Shown here piece by piece: positions 43,721-56,255 of a stretch of DNA of 64,000 bases (position 1 is its first letter; each line of letters starts with the position of its first letter). Position numbers and translations under genes: made by a program. The notes beneath the pieces were generated by a model. That model was given only the letters and a program-made list of their open reading frames with translations, was not told where the DNA came from and did no database searches. The stretch is from Cristatella mucedo. Its lineage: Eukaryota; Bryozoa; Phylactolaemata; Cristatellidae. Where the stretch lies: NCBI GenBank assembly GCA_009760855.2, contig WPIO01000019.1:3037501-3101500 (forward strand). The letters run 5' to 3'.

Positions 43721-46700
43721 GTTGCGCAACTGCGGTTTTAATTGCACACTACAGAAAACAATGTTTCAGGTTTGCTCGCTTAATTATCTATTATTTGCAA
43801 ATACACATTACCATGCAACGGCCTCGCATGAACCTGCCCGCTCAAGAATTTGAACTGCGTTACAGTTACTATTGCCTCAATAGGCATCGTGCAACTTCGG
43901 TTGAGATACTAAATTACAGAAAACAGTGTCGCCGCTTTACCAACTAGAACTACCGTGATTTTCCATGCGTGTTCTAATAAAATGGCCTCCTTCTGCCCAA
44001 CCCGTCCTTAATTTTAGAACTGCGATACTGCTGCTACTTCTGTCATAGGAGTCGTGCATTAAGGTTTTGATTTCACTATGTAGAAAACAGTGCTCCGGAT
44101 TTACCCACTCATTTTCATGCCATTGGGTATGAGCGTTTATTGTAAGTGGCTCTCACTACGTGTGGGCCCGCAAGGTTCCACAACCGTTTTGCCGCTGCCA
44201 CATCCAATACAAGTGACGCACAGCTTCGATTTGAAGCCTCTATTATTACACCCTGGGTCGTAATTTAATGAAAATAATTTCAAGAAGATTTAACAGTAAT
44301 ATTCAAGTTTGTGCGACATCCAATGGCATAGTAATCACTCGCCCATTAAACTTCTCTCCGGGTGTACTTGTTGGTACGACAATGATTATCCTCTGACGAT
44401 CGTTCCTTACTTCCATATTTCTTACAGAATCAACTGTACCTAAATTTGATATTCATATGTTATCCAGATTTTCGCCTCTTGCGGGCATGAAGTATTGCAC
44501 GAGTAACGTCCATGAGGAGATTAGACATGGGCAGCCGCGTAGCATAGAATTATCCCGATTAAGCACGCTCAGGCATAATTACTATTAATGTAACTAAGAA
44601 TTGCACGAATATGGCACGAATATCTTGGTTATGTGCTCAAATCATCACTAAGCGTGTAACTTGGATTTTAAGGCTACGTGTAGTTCTGGAATAGATTTTA
44701 ACTGGTACCGTAATTCGTCAGAAATGTTTGTTTCGAATTTAGACTGAGTAATATTTACCGCTTATAAATTCTCGATGAATGGTGTACAATGGTATCAATT
44801 TACCGTTTTCGCGGGAACCTTGAAAATGCATAAATAAATCGGGTATAATTTTTTTACGAGACAATTATGATTTGCTATCGCATTTTTGCATCACTAAATC
44901 CTCGCGACGGTGCTGTAGGGTGCCCTGCCAACACTAGCTGGTGACAGCATTAACATCAAGCGTGGAGGTTCGCTAAGCATGCAGGGTGTTGGCCCGCAAG
45001 TTAAGACGCTCGCCCCGACCAGGGTTAACGTGAATTTATTTGACGACAGAGGTCATGGGCTTGAGCATCGTGACGTACGGGAATCGCCAAAATAGAGGTT
45101 GAAAAGGACTCTTAGGACGCCATGCAAAGGAATTACAATTATATATTACATATTAAATATAATTTTCAGTGCGATTTTTATTCTCGCTCTGCACGCTGGC
45201 TCACGTTTTGGCCAGTTTTTTGACCGGCTCTGGGGACTTTAAGTTGACACTGCGACATTTTTTCTCCGCTTTCCACGAGCGTGAATGAACCTTGCCGTCA
45301 CTCGCTGCTCTGCACTTTCGTCCAAAGAACGGTAAGAAATGGCTTAGACATGTGTGTAGGTACCTGCGAAGCGAAAACTGCCTCGACCGATCATTGCAAG
45401 CTGCAAGTCGAGAAACTGACTGCTGATGCGCCGAACGAGAAGCCTTACACGGCCGTGCAGCGGTTGAACCTGCCACGGTGGAAGAACTTTAGTCACGTGA
45501 CTTAAGCTCTCCGCGTTATTATCCGTCCAGGATGCCGTTCCACATTGTGACCTGCGGGCTACATCAAACTCGCGAAGGCTTAGCTTTGGAGTGCTGTGGC
45601 AGTCAGTTATTGAAGGAGCATCTTGTTGCTTGCTACATGGCACGTGAAGTGCTCGACCCTCTCTTCGAAAATTAGGTCAGTCTCAGCCACTAGCAGTCCC
45701 GACTTCTCAAATATTAGTTTGAATACTTGTTGCCTATCCTTAGCTGGCATCCCCACTTTATCGTCAAGAAATATCTACGATATTGTTTTTGATGCGTAAT
45801 GTGCAATATATTTGACTTGCCGAATAAAAGTGTTGGGTAATGAAAATATAAGGATCTACTTTGTCGTCGGAGCCCGTAACCAAGGCACTCGCGTCTCAGC
45901 TGTGGGAAACTGCAACCAAAAGCCTTGAGAATAACTTCGCTTCGAAAACGTTTCCTGCTTCGAGCCGCCACGCAGACGTAGTGAATCAATGAGATACGAT
46001 GATTTCCGCTTTCAGTGGTTACGTTGAGCTGCTTGTGCGTCGTTATTGTTACACAGGCATCCATGCCGACGTTACAGGTTTTTTAACTCCGAGATGAACA
46101 TACGTGCGGTATGCCATGAGATGTCGTTGGTAAATCTGGAACACCGTATTCTATAATATGGAGAGTAGACTGCAACTGCACGTCACCTATTGTGAAAATG
46201 GCAGCTTCATCTCCCTTCAGAATTGCATGGCGGCCCCGGCCATTCTAGGCCATTGTGCGAAAACGTACGTGCACAATTACTCAGAGTTAAGTGAGTCAAC
46301 CTGGAAGACTGTTGTCTATACTGTGTAATCCACGTTGTAGTTGAGTCACTTTTACTGTGGAAATGGAAGCTGCACCACAGTTCAATTCCTTAGGAGGCTG
46401 GCTGGTCTGGACCATAGCGGCTTAATCATGAGCACGCTCGTTCGCTGTGCTGTGAAATTTTGTTGGTAAACTCGGAACACTGCTTTCTATAATGTGGCAT
46501 CAAAACCGCAGCTTCGCGAGCTTATTGGTGACATGGCGGCTGCATCGTAGTTTAATTACGTAGAGAAGCTGGCTAGTACGGGCCATTGGAGGCCATGCAT
46601 TAGAGCGCCCATGCGGTATGCCATAAAATTTCGTTGGTAAACGTGGAACACTGTTGTCTAGAATCTAAAGTCAAAACCAAATCGCATTTACACGACTCTT

Positions 46701-47667
46701 ATTATTGAAATAGCATAAATGTGTTGCAGTTCGGGATTTCCGTTGCAGCCCCGGGCCAACGGAGGCTATTTCGTGCGTGAAAACACGCTTGCGCAATTGA
46801 ACAAAATTTTCTTGGTAAACCCGGAACACTATTCTTCATCACTCTGAATGAAAGCCGTAGTTGGAAGAAGATTTTTAAATTGTAGATGTATCCCCGTTTG
46901 ACTATTAGGGCTGCTATTTGGGCCAGGTCCATCGAAGCTCTGGCATGCAAACGCCCAATTTCAATCGGCTGAAATTTGGTTCGTAAACTTGGCACAAGTT
47001 TCTCTGTGATTTGAAATCAAAACCAGGTGGAGCGGAGGCCGACCACTCGACACGGTTTGCTGTCGAACCTCCCTTGATCAAGCCACGACATCCAAACGAT
47101 TGTTCCACAATCTGTAAGCCATCAATGCTAAGTGCTCCAGGACACAGGCGATTTACTGCTCAGTCCTTTGTGCCCTAGAAGTAGGCAAGGCTGGCGGTAC
47201 GCTTCAGCAGACTGATGCAAAGCTTTATTCTTCATTAATCGAGCTGCTCGCAAGGGGTCCGTAGCGATGGTCACAATCACGTGCATATAGTAGCCAATAA
47301 GTAGTAATGGAAGGGTTTTAGGTCTTGCTCAATTGGCCTGACCCTCAAGTCTTGGTTATTCTCCATCTTGATGAAAGTTGCGGTAGGTACTGCCTAAAGC
47401 AGAGGATTCAGTGACCTACTTTAGGGTGCCATAGCTAGATAGTTAAACGGTGTATGGAAATACTGTATTTGACTTACAACATGTTAACATGTTTTGTGGC
47501 TCCATGCCTGAACTAAATATGTCGATCTTGAGCTGTGACGTTTGGTTGTACAGCTCCGGATCTGCTCTGCTTTGGCGCTGCTGCTACTGCTGCTGTTGGT
47601 ACCTTCATAGCTTTGCTCAGTGCTCATGCGAGCTTTGACCTTTTTGTCAAGTGCAAGGTGCAGCACC
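43720..47667. repeat. EF1-alpha 5' flank with ~170-bp repeats and a SINE head
   Basis: This is DNA upstream of the intact gene, duplicated in inverted form at 27040-30360 (aligned part 44260-47660). Blocks of about 170-bp repeats (marker ACTGCGGTTTTGAT, AAAACAGTGTTCCGG) fill 43720-44130 and 46080-46900. A SINE head (A box GGCCCGCAAGTTAAGACG, B box ATGGGCTTGAGC) lies at 44985-45080. The last 200 bp before the ATG, including a CTGCTACTGCTGCTGTTG run, should hold the promoter and 5' UTR, but no TATA box or pyrimidine-tract start site can be assigned with confidence. Confidence 0.6.
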
Positions 47668-49504
47668 ATGGCTCATGTCAAGGCTCACATCAACATCGCC
47701 GTTATCGGACAAGTAGACTCCGGCAAGTCTACGACCGCCGGGCACATGATATACAAATGCGGTGGTATTGACAAGCGACAGATTGACAAGTTCGAGAAAG
47801 AAGCCCAGGAGGTAAGGTCGCCATTAGTGAGGCTTTGCTGTTTGCGTTACTTATGGTGCCGGCTTTTCAAGAGAGTTTACACGGCTTAGTTTACTTGCAG
47901 ATGGGCAAGGGCTCGTTCAAGTACGCATGGGTGCTTGACAAGCTCAAGGCCGAGCGTGAGCGCGGTATTACCATTGACATCTCCTTGTGGAAGTTCGAGA
48001 GCACTAGATTTGTGATTACAATTATTGACGCTCCTGGTCATCGAGATTTCATCAAGAACATGATCGCCGGAACGTCGCAAGCTGACTGTGCAGTACTTAT
48101 TGTCGCGTCCTGTACTGGTGAATTTGAGGCCGGTATTTCTCAGAACGGACAGACTCGTGAGCATGCACTGCTTGCATTCACGCTGGGAGTTAAGCAGCTG
48201 ATTGTTGGTGTGAACAAGATTGACAGCACCGAACCGCCGTACAGCTCGGTTAGTGCAGCCGTTGCACGTGTGTGCTGATTTTATCCCCTTTTGACCAGAA
48301 CTCAGTATTTACTGTGGCTTCCGTGTTTAGGCTCGTTATGAGGAGATCAAGGCGAACGTGTCCGAATACATCAAGAGGATTGGCTATAATCCCGAAGCTG
48401 TACCATTTGTTCCCATTTCGGGATGGCATGGCGATAATATGATCGAGCCGTCGGTCAATCTTCCGTGGTTCAAGGGATGGAAGATTCTTCGCGGCAAAGA
48501 AAAGAAAGAGTTCAGTGGAAAAACCCTTCTCGAGGCCCTCGATGCAATCGAACCTCCAGTAAGGCATACCAGTTTGGCTCTCCGACTTCCTCTGCATGAT
48601 GTCTACAACATCGGTGGCATTGGCACTGTGGCCGCAGGCAGAGTCGAAACTGGTGTCCTGAAGCCTGGTATGGTCGTTACGTTTGCTCCGTGTGACCTGT
48701 CAACTGAGGTATGTACAGTGCCTTCTTGGACTTGCTCCTCTATCAATGAATTGTGCCCTTAATTAGCTATTCGCGTGATCTACGTAGACTAATAATATTA
48801 AGTGTTTTTCGAGTGTTCAGTGTTTCTAGATCTTTATTTAGGTCAAATCAATAGAGATGCATCACGAGTCACTACCTGAGGCTGTACCGGGTAATAACGT
48901 TGGCTTCAACGTAAAAAACATCTCCATCAAGGACCTGAGAAGAGGATTCGTTGCTGGTGACTCGAAAAACAATCCTCCTCGTGAGACCGATACTTTCTAT
49001 GCTCAGGTGTGTGTGCTTATTATGTTAACGTTAATTTGTAAGTCGATTATTCCAACGTTGCCGCGCTCTGACTACCTGCTGAGAAACCATAACCAGTTCT
49101 AAAATATGAGGCATGTGTATAGTCTATATTAATTAGTAAATCGAGCACTTGATCATTCACCACTAGTTTTTATGTTACAGGTCATTATTATGAATCACCC
49201 TGGACAAATCAGCAACGGTTATGCACCCGTGATCGATTGCCATACTGCTCACGTTGCCTGCAGGTTCGTTGAGATTAAAGAGAAGATTGATCGTCGAACT
49301 GGCAAGTGCACCGAGGAGCTGCCCAAGTTTATCAAGTCGGGAGATTCAGCCATGGTCACAATGAAGCCTCAGAAGCCTATGTGTATAGAGCCATTTGCCC
49401 AATTCGCACCACTCGGTCGCTTTGCCGTGCGTGACTTGAAGCAGACCGTTGGCGTCGGTGTCGTCAAGGAGGTAACCAAGAAAGATTCACATGCAGCCAT
49501 CTAA
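47668..49504 (+). CDS. Elongation factor 1-alpha, five exons
   Basis: The one apparently intact EF1-alpha gene. Exons: 47668-47811, 47901-48248, 48331-48708, 48842-49006, 49181-49504 (stop included). All four introns (89, 82, 133 and 174 bp) have GT-AG ends and lie between codons. The product is 452 residues, close to the usual 460. As a cytosolic GTPase it carries aminoacyl-tRNA to the ribosomal A site. Visible motifs: P-loop GQVDSGKS at residues 14-21, G3 DAPGHRDF in exon 2, G4 NKID and SGW in exon 3, then the beta-barrel domains ([34 protein letters not shown]). Two oddities: the P-loop has Gln where animals normally have His (GHVDSGKS), and the protein ends KKDSHAAI without the usual Lys-rich tail. 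The ATG context CACCATGG is good. Expression is not shown, and many substitutions from the animal consensus leave open that this is a paralogue. Confidence 0.9.
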
Positions 49505-49978
49505 GGTCTAACGTCATCTAAAGTCATCTAAGCTGCAGCTAAGGCTGTAGCTGCTGCTCTGCTGCCAAGAAGTTGAAGCTGGCTGTGTCAGTAACACGTG
49601 CCTTTGGAGAAAAGCCAAGAGATGCTTTCATCTTTTATTTATTGCTCTTGAAGGCACAGATAACCATTATTTCATGGACCGTTTGGCTACTTAGGTCTAA
49701 GCAAAGTAAGAAGTCATTCAGAAGAAAAGGCACATGCCGCGTGTTACTGGTACAATCAACCTGTAAAGCTTCTTGAAAATTGAGTGATGTGTACTAAACC
49801 ATGCTGTTTTATCACAATAATGCAAGACAAGTCAAAGGTTACTTGCATTTTGCAATTGATTCTGCAACTGCTCTTGCTGCATCTTAGAGCTTCTGGTCTT
49901 GCATGGCGGCTTGGATTCTGCTTGCTGGATGCTTTAACCAAAGAGACACTTGGCAGCGATCTCTTTCTACCAGAGAAG
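49505..49978 (+). repeat. 3' flank of the intact EF1-alpha gene (triplicated)
   Basis: Homologous to the flanks of pseudogenes 1 and 2. Just after the stop the sequence reads GCTGCAGCTAAGGCTGTAGC, an alanine-rich reading in all three copies. It may be the remnant of an extended C-terminus or simply 3' UTR. Similarity among copies ends near 49978. Confidence 0.7.
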
Positions 49979-50020
49979 TACTCAGTTAATCACTTAATTT
50001 ACTCACTTACTTTCATTTTC

Positions 50021-50067
50021 TATTGTCCTCTCTGCGGTTGCACCGCACATCCGCAGAGAGGACAATA
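50021..50067. repeat. Perfect 17-bp-arm stem-loop
   Basis: TATTGTCCTCTCTGCGG (50021-50037) and its exact reverse complement (50051-50067) surround a 13-nt loop. It lies about 40 bp past the point where the triplicated EF1-alpha segment ends. No poly-T follows, so a bacterial-type terminator is not indicated. Confidence 0.9.
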
Positions 50068-50890
50068 GGACAGGCCAGCGTGCATCTTCCGCGAAAGGTG
50101 ACTTATGTACTTTCGTACATGTGCCGATGCATGTTTTGGAGTCAAGTGAAGCATGCTGGAGAAAATGCGATCTGGCAAATTTTAAAAGGGAGTGTACCTG
50201 TTAGGTATCAAGGCTTGGTACGGTATGAATTGATTTAGGGAAGAAGTTTGAAACAAAATTTCTGATCCCTACGTTACTCATTTAGCCGTGGCTTATTTCC
50301 GAAGACGACGGTTGGCCATGTGCTGATAATCTCGGCATTGCATGTGTCCTAATGATGAAGCTATGCTTGTACTAGTCGTACTGCTGTTGCGAGTTTCAAT
50401 GACTTGGTGGCGATTATTTTGTGTGGAAATAAAGTGCGTGTATGTCGATATGCAATGTAAGTCCTAAAGGTTGGTCGGGTTATAGTTCAATCCTGTGCTT
50501 GCTTATGAAACCTTTTCCTGGTCAAAGTCAGCTGCATCCATTTCTTGAAAGCATAGAGTTTGTTTATGCTCCATAGTCACCACGAATGGCCTCACTTTCG
50601 CTAAGCTTTTTCCGCATTCGTTGATGTGGCGTCTAAGAACCTCCTTGTATTGACACGTGTTCCCGGTAGTCATAAGCAGCTGTAAAGTTCTGAGCATGAT
50701 GTACAGCGAGTGTTCATGCTCTTTACCTTCAATTCGAAAGAACTGGCTTTCTATGTCTTTGGTTTAATGAAATAGTGTGCCCGTGTTTCGGCTCTTCACC
50801 AAGGAAACCCACGTATAGTGCCACTGCCGGACGCTGCTTTAAAGCTGCTCCGTTTATCTAGTTTGAGTGAGCAGACCACTAGCCTTGGTA
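50068..50890. other. No recognisable gene or repeat
   Basis: A 64-codon frame at 50503-50697 (-) has no known motif. No match to other parts of the window was seen. Confidence 0.4.
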
Positions 50891-50894
50891 ATGT

Positions 50895-51320
50895 AATTTA
50901 ATGTATTTCCGTCTGTAACTCCACAAAGTCATAAAGACCATGTGGGTGTTACGCAGGAGAGTTTTGTATAGCGCACTCACAGCCTAAGCGGCTTCCGGTA
51001 TGCATTCGGTAGCCAACAGACTTCGTCTCACGCAACAAAGAGAAAGTGGGAAGCATAGCAGAGTTAGGAGAGCAGTTGAGATAGTGAGTAGCATAGAAGT
51101 AGCAGCTCAGGACTGCTGAAAAAGATGTGCTGTAGTCGGCAGTAGGAGAGTAGTTGTCGCTGCGTCAGAATTAGTGGAAGCGAGTTCCACAGTCTAGGAC
51201 CTGCAGAGCTAAAGCTTCTGTCGCCAACTGTCTTTAAGCGGAGGAATGGGACAGCTAATTTATCGTCCACACAGGACCTCAGGGTACGAACAGGCTGAAA
51301 CTGATGCAGCAGTTCAGCTA
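50895..51320 (-). mobile_element. LINE-B 3' fragment
   Basis: The minus-strand frame has LPSYLAELLHQFQPVRTLRS and SAGPRLWNSLP, then 3' untranslated DNA ending in a TTACA-type pentamer microsatellite at about 50895. It is nearly the same sequence as 63390-63872. Positions 51321-51660 contain nothing recognised apart from a short ACATACATACAT run at about 51474-51490. Confidence 0.8.
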
Positions 51321-51659
51321 GGTACGAAGGTAACCTTGCAACAGCGCGGGAGACAAAAGCGCACCGGTTAAAGCGCGCCGACAAGAGAGCGTGGAGAACA
51401 AAAGCGCGTAAAAAATAACTCTAAGGAATGCTGGTTTAAATAAATGTTCATGATTAGAGCATACATTAAAGATACATACATACATACATTAAAGACAATA
51501 TTTCTCACGTCGCTTTATAATGTGTGCCTCCTTTTAAATACATTTTTTGAAGCGGTACAGTTATATAGAAAAAGTTTATATAGTCTAATAATGCTTGCCC
51601 ATTTTTTTATTAGATAACCAGGTTGCCTGCTAGTCCTTGAAAGTAATTTTCCGCTAGGT

Positions 51660-54300
51660 ACCACATCCGATGTAGGTTGTTGATGAGGCGAGCACAAACA
51701 TTCGGGTACGGCGAAAAACTGCGATGCACTGCGATAAAGCTGCCATTTCCACAATATATATTAGGACACTGCGGTTTTGATTCCAAATTATACAGAATAG
51801 TGTCATGGGTTTACCCACTTCATGCAATTTCGCTGGCGTGTTCACGTGCTATGGCCTCAAATGGGCCTAGTCAGCCAGCCAACTTACTCATACCAACGTC
51901 GATAAAGCAATCATTTCCAAAAGAAACAGTGCAACTACGGTTTGGATTCCAAGTTATAGAGAACGGTATGCTAATTTTACCCCACCATAATTATTTGGAT
52001 CGCCATCGCGCGTTCTCGTGCTGTTGCCTCCGATGGCCCGACGCAATAGAAACCAAAAACATCTGAATTGTAATAAAGCTGCAGTCTCCACAAAAAGCTA
52101 CGCACAGCAACGGTTTTGATTCCAGTTTATCGACAACAGTTGTCTACGCTTACACACCAGATTTCATGCGATTTCGATGCCACGCTTTAATGCGATGGCC
52201 TCCAGCGGCCTGGCCGATATGGTAGCCATAAATATTGCGATACAACTAAAATTTTCAAAATAAGCATTCTGAAATGGAAGTTTTTATTGCGCAAAATGGA
52301 AAATGGTGTTCCGGGTTAACCAATAAATGTCATGCGATTGCACTTGCGCATTTTCATGTTATGGCCTCCGATGACCCGGGCCCAAATGGCCGCCAAAATA
52401 TTCGAATGGTGAGAAGGCTATCATTTCCAAAAACACTTCTCACAGCTGCCGTTTTTATTAAAAATTATAAAAACCTTATTCCATGTTAACCCATCAAATT
52501 GTATACGATTGCACGTGCGTGATCTCAAGATATAGCCTCCTATGGTCCAGCCCAAATAGCAGCCTTAAATATTGCGACACAGCCGCCATTTCAACAAAAG
52601 GCTTCGCACAACGGCAGTTTTGATATTTAAATATTGTAAAGAAATGTAATAATTCCATATTAGGATACCAAATCTCATGTGATTTTGCTTGTGCGTTGTC
52701 ATGTTATGGTCTCCAATGGCCCGGGCCAGCCAGCCTTCCTACAAAATCGAAATGCCAAACAGCTGCCACTTACAAAATATGGGTAGTGCAACTTTTCATT
52801 CCGCATTATAGAAAATAGTGTTCCGGTATTACCCACTAAGTCCTATGCGATTTCGCTAACGCAGTATGTTGTTATGGCCTCTGATGGCCCGGATCATTGG
52901 AGGCCATAGCATTCGAATAAGCCCGCCCAATGTCATTAAATTAAGCGAGTGAAAACGAAACTTGTTTTTGTAATGTGGAACTAAAACCCTATTTATACAC
53001 GACCTATTGTGAAAATGGAATTTTTATCGTAGTTTGAATATTTAAGGAGGCTGGATGGTCCGGGGGCCATTTGAGGTCATAGCATGAAATCGCGAATGGT
53101 CAATTGCACGAAATTGTGTGAGTAAACCTGCAACACTGTTTTCAGTAACAAGAAATGAAAACCGCAGTTTCTTGAATCTTGTTGTGGAAATGGAGCTTTA
53201 TCGAAGCTTGAATATTTAGTGAGGCTGATTGGCCCGGACCATTTCAGGCCACCGGGTGACGATGCCAGAGCGCAGTCGCGTGAAATTTTGAGGGGGAATC
53301 CGAAACATCGTTTTGTAGACTGTAGAATCAAAACCACAACTTTGTGACGGCTAGTGTAGAAATGGCAGCTGTATTGCCGTTGGAATATGTAGGGAGGCTC
53401 ACTGGTCCGGGCCATTGGAGGCAAGAAACCCTATGCGCTATGCACTGAATTTGGGTTTCTAAATCCGGATAATGGTTTTCTATAAACTGGTATCCAAACC
53501 GCAGCTGCGAAATGCTTCTTGTCGAAATGGCAACCTGTATCGCAGTTGAATATGTATGGACGCTGGTTGGTCCGCGCCATTGGAGGTCATACATGGCATG
53601 AGGTCACTTTAGCGAAATCACATGAAACTTGGTGGGTTAAACTGTATCATTACTTGCAATAGTTTTTCATAGAAACCGCTGTTGGGCAAAGCTTTTTTGA
53701 AATGGCAGCTGCAGCGACGATTGAATACTTAGGGCAGCGATTTGGGCACGGCTATCAGAGGCCATAGCCTGGGAATACGTTAGCGAAATCCTTTGAAACT
53801 TGGTGGGCTAATTTTGCATACTGTTTTAAAATGTGTAATCAAAACTGTAGTTGTGCAAAGTTTTTTAGAAATCGTGGCAGCTGTATCCCCGTTCGAATGT
53901 GTAAATAGGAAATGGTAGTGTTATCGCCTTTGGCGTGTGTAAGTTGGCTGGCTGACTTATGCCATTTGAGGCCAATTCACGTGAACCCGCAAGCTCAATT
54001 ACACGACATTTGGTGGGCAAACCCGTAGCATTTTGTTCAGACAGACATCTCGATTTTAATCGGTTCTTCACAGCACTGGCAATAAACGAGTGACACGCAC
54101 CTTCAGATCGTCTTTGCTCAGCAGTGCAAAAGCTGAACACGTGAGGTCAATCTGCTGTCAAGCTGTCTTAAGGCTCAATGTGGCGTTTCCGTAGCAGCAT
54201 TCTATATCACTTGGAATCAAAACCGCAGTGTTCTGACGCTTATTGTGGAAGTGACAGCTATATCGCAGTTGTTCGTGGGACCCCTTTCAAAACTGCAAAT
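51660..54300. repeat. Head-to-head array of ~170-bp repeats
   Basis: A unit with TTTTGATTCCAAATTATA...AGTGTTCCGG...ATGGCCTCCAATGGCCCGG recurs at spacings of about 164-179 bp (near 51771, 51935, 52106, 52270, 52449, 52613, 52789). From about 52900 onward units run in the opposite orientation (GGAGGCTGATTGGCCCGG, then AAACCGCAG). The turning point is ATGGCCTCTGATGGCCCGGA followed by CATTGGAGGCCAT at about 52876-52912. The same unit type occurs in the EF1-alpha 5' flanks. The open frames within are shadows. Confidence 0.8.
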
Positions 54301-55084
54301 TAAATCTGGGATTTGCATGTCAATCTCTTAGCTGTCGACTAATGCATTAGTCTTCCTGGTAATTTACCAACGGCATCATTAGAGGAGGACAGGAATCGGC
54401 CGATTCGCCGAAAACAGCTGGAACGTCTGCTACAAGAACGAAGCTCGGAGCTAAAGTTCTTTTGACGTGCATTCTTAGAGATTTTTTGTCGTCGCGGTAT
54501 GCTGTTGCAAGATTGAAATCTTGATCCTTGTGCCAAATTTTCAGTCCGAGCTCAAACAAGCTGCGCTTCAGGAAAGATGGTTGAACAGGCATTCTGCCTG
54601 GCTTTCTCAAAATCTGACATGATATTTGCAGGATTTTGAGTTTGCATTGTGAATGCATGACGAAAGTGAACTATTATTCGTTTCACACCAGCCATACAAT
54701 GCAATACTTGCTTCTTTTTGGTACCAAAGTAATAGACTTTAAAGGCAACAAACCGGTTAAATCAATTAAATCACATGCTTCAAAAGTATAGTTGCTCACT
54801 TTCGTCGCGCGAGAGTTTGTTGGAGTAACTAGAGTTGCGCACTTTTGTCCTGCATGCTTTTGTCGGAGTGGCGGGGTCCAAGCTCGAGCAAAGCCGCTCA
54901 TCTAAATTTTGGCTGATGCGAGTCTGCGTCACGTGACTAGTCACGTGCCTGTACAGCCAGCTCCACTTCTCTGGGCGCGCGAAGCCATCGCGTTTGTCCT
55001 GCCTGATCTGCCGCTCGACACGAGTTTGTGCACTGCCTATCGAAGATTGAATGCAGGCGGCGGTTAATGGTAGTAATAATAATG
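54301..55084. other. No recognisable gene
   Basis: Frames at 54347-54658 (-) and 54683-54901 (-) are open but have no family signature. No repeat shared with the rest of the window was found. Confidence 0.35.
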
Positions 55085-55870
55085 ATACATTTGTGTAACG
55101 CCCTCTGAGAACAAACTCAATCTCTTTCTAAGCACTTTACGTATTCTGCAAAAGAAGCACGGTCGAACGGTTAGCGGTAGCATGTTTAATGACAACAAGC
55201 ATAACACGGTTAGGGGTGACAACATGCTCAGAGCCGGCATTTAAATACGGTTAGTGGCAGCATGTACAGTGTCAACACGAATGAGCACACTGAGGACGAA
55301 TCCGTGGACCCACTAAATGCTGCGATAAAAAAATGCGTTTTGGCTTCTTTTTAAATGACGTCAAGTCAGGGGATGTCGTGACGTGACCAGTCGGAAATGA
55401 GTTTGCAGCATACGAACGAAAGGCAAAGTCTCCAAAAAATCTGAGGTTTGTCTGAGGTGTAGCTAAACGATTAAATTTAGAAAAGCGAGTGGTGCGATTA
55501 GCCTGGTGGGGAGTAGATCTGAGAGGTAGGCTGGAGCCAAAGAATGAATGGACCTAAAAGTGAGTGACAGAATCTTGAAGTCGATATGCTGCTTGACTGG
55601 GAGCCAGTGGGCGTCGGCGATAAGTAGTGCGATGTTGCAACCACCAAGCTCAAGACAGACAAGCCTAGCTGCAGAGTTTTGCACCACTTGAAAGCGCCTT
55701 ATTGGAGGTCGGTCGACCAGCTGCCAGTGAGCTTCTGGAATCGAGATGGAATGTCACAAATGCATGGATCAATTTAGATCTAGTCTAAGCCTGTCTCTGC
55801 AAGCCCGACTTTTAGAAATTTCATGTAGCTGAAAGTAGGTAGACTTGACTGTGGAATGGCACCCGCTGCT
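55085..55870 (-). mobile_element. LINE-A fragment A9, diverged
   Basis: The 3' part of LINE-A: tail and 3' UTR at 55085-55330, C-terminal domain at 55340-55700 (MVQNSAARLVCLELGGCNI, LIADAHWLPVKQHIDFKILS). It is more diverged than the other copies, so probably an older insertion. 5'-truncated at about 55870. Confidence 0.8.
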
Positions 55871-55879
55871 CGTTTAATG

Positions 55880-55916
55880 TCACTCAGTGTCACTCAGTGA
55901 CACTCAGTGTCACTCC
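55880..55916. repeat. Short tandem repeat GTCACTCAGT/GACACTCAGT
   Basis: About four copies of a 10-bp unit lie immediately beyond the truncated LINE-A fragment. The stretch 55917-56255 holds no recognised gene. Confidence 0.8.
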
Positions 55917-56255
55917 AGCTACTCTATTCCTTGTGGTGTTCCCGGTCGCTCTCTTTTGACCCTCAAATCAACGATGTGGCTGCCATAACATGTTGGGGTT
56001 TTAGCCGATCTTTTTTTAGTCGTTATGAGTCTCTATCTGTGTTAGCTTCCTCGCAGACGGTCAGAGGCGTGGTGAGACCTTTCGTGGTTCGGGGACAGAG
56101 ATACAAATGGCGCCTCCTCCCCTTGTGGAAAATAATGCAAAATAGCTCCACCACAGAAAAAATGCAAAAATACACACACTAGTAGGCACATCGAGTCGAG
56201 AAGTTATTTATTAACCATAGTGCTCGTACAAGGTAGCTATCACAGCGTTAACTTA

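Noticed and set aside
51660-54300. Regularly spaced repeats considered as a CRISPR array
   Set aside because: Units are about 170 bp, diverged throughout and change orientation; there are no short identical repeats with unique spacers, and the DNA is eukaryotic.
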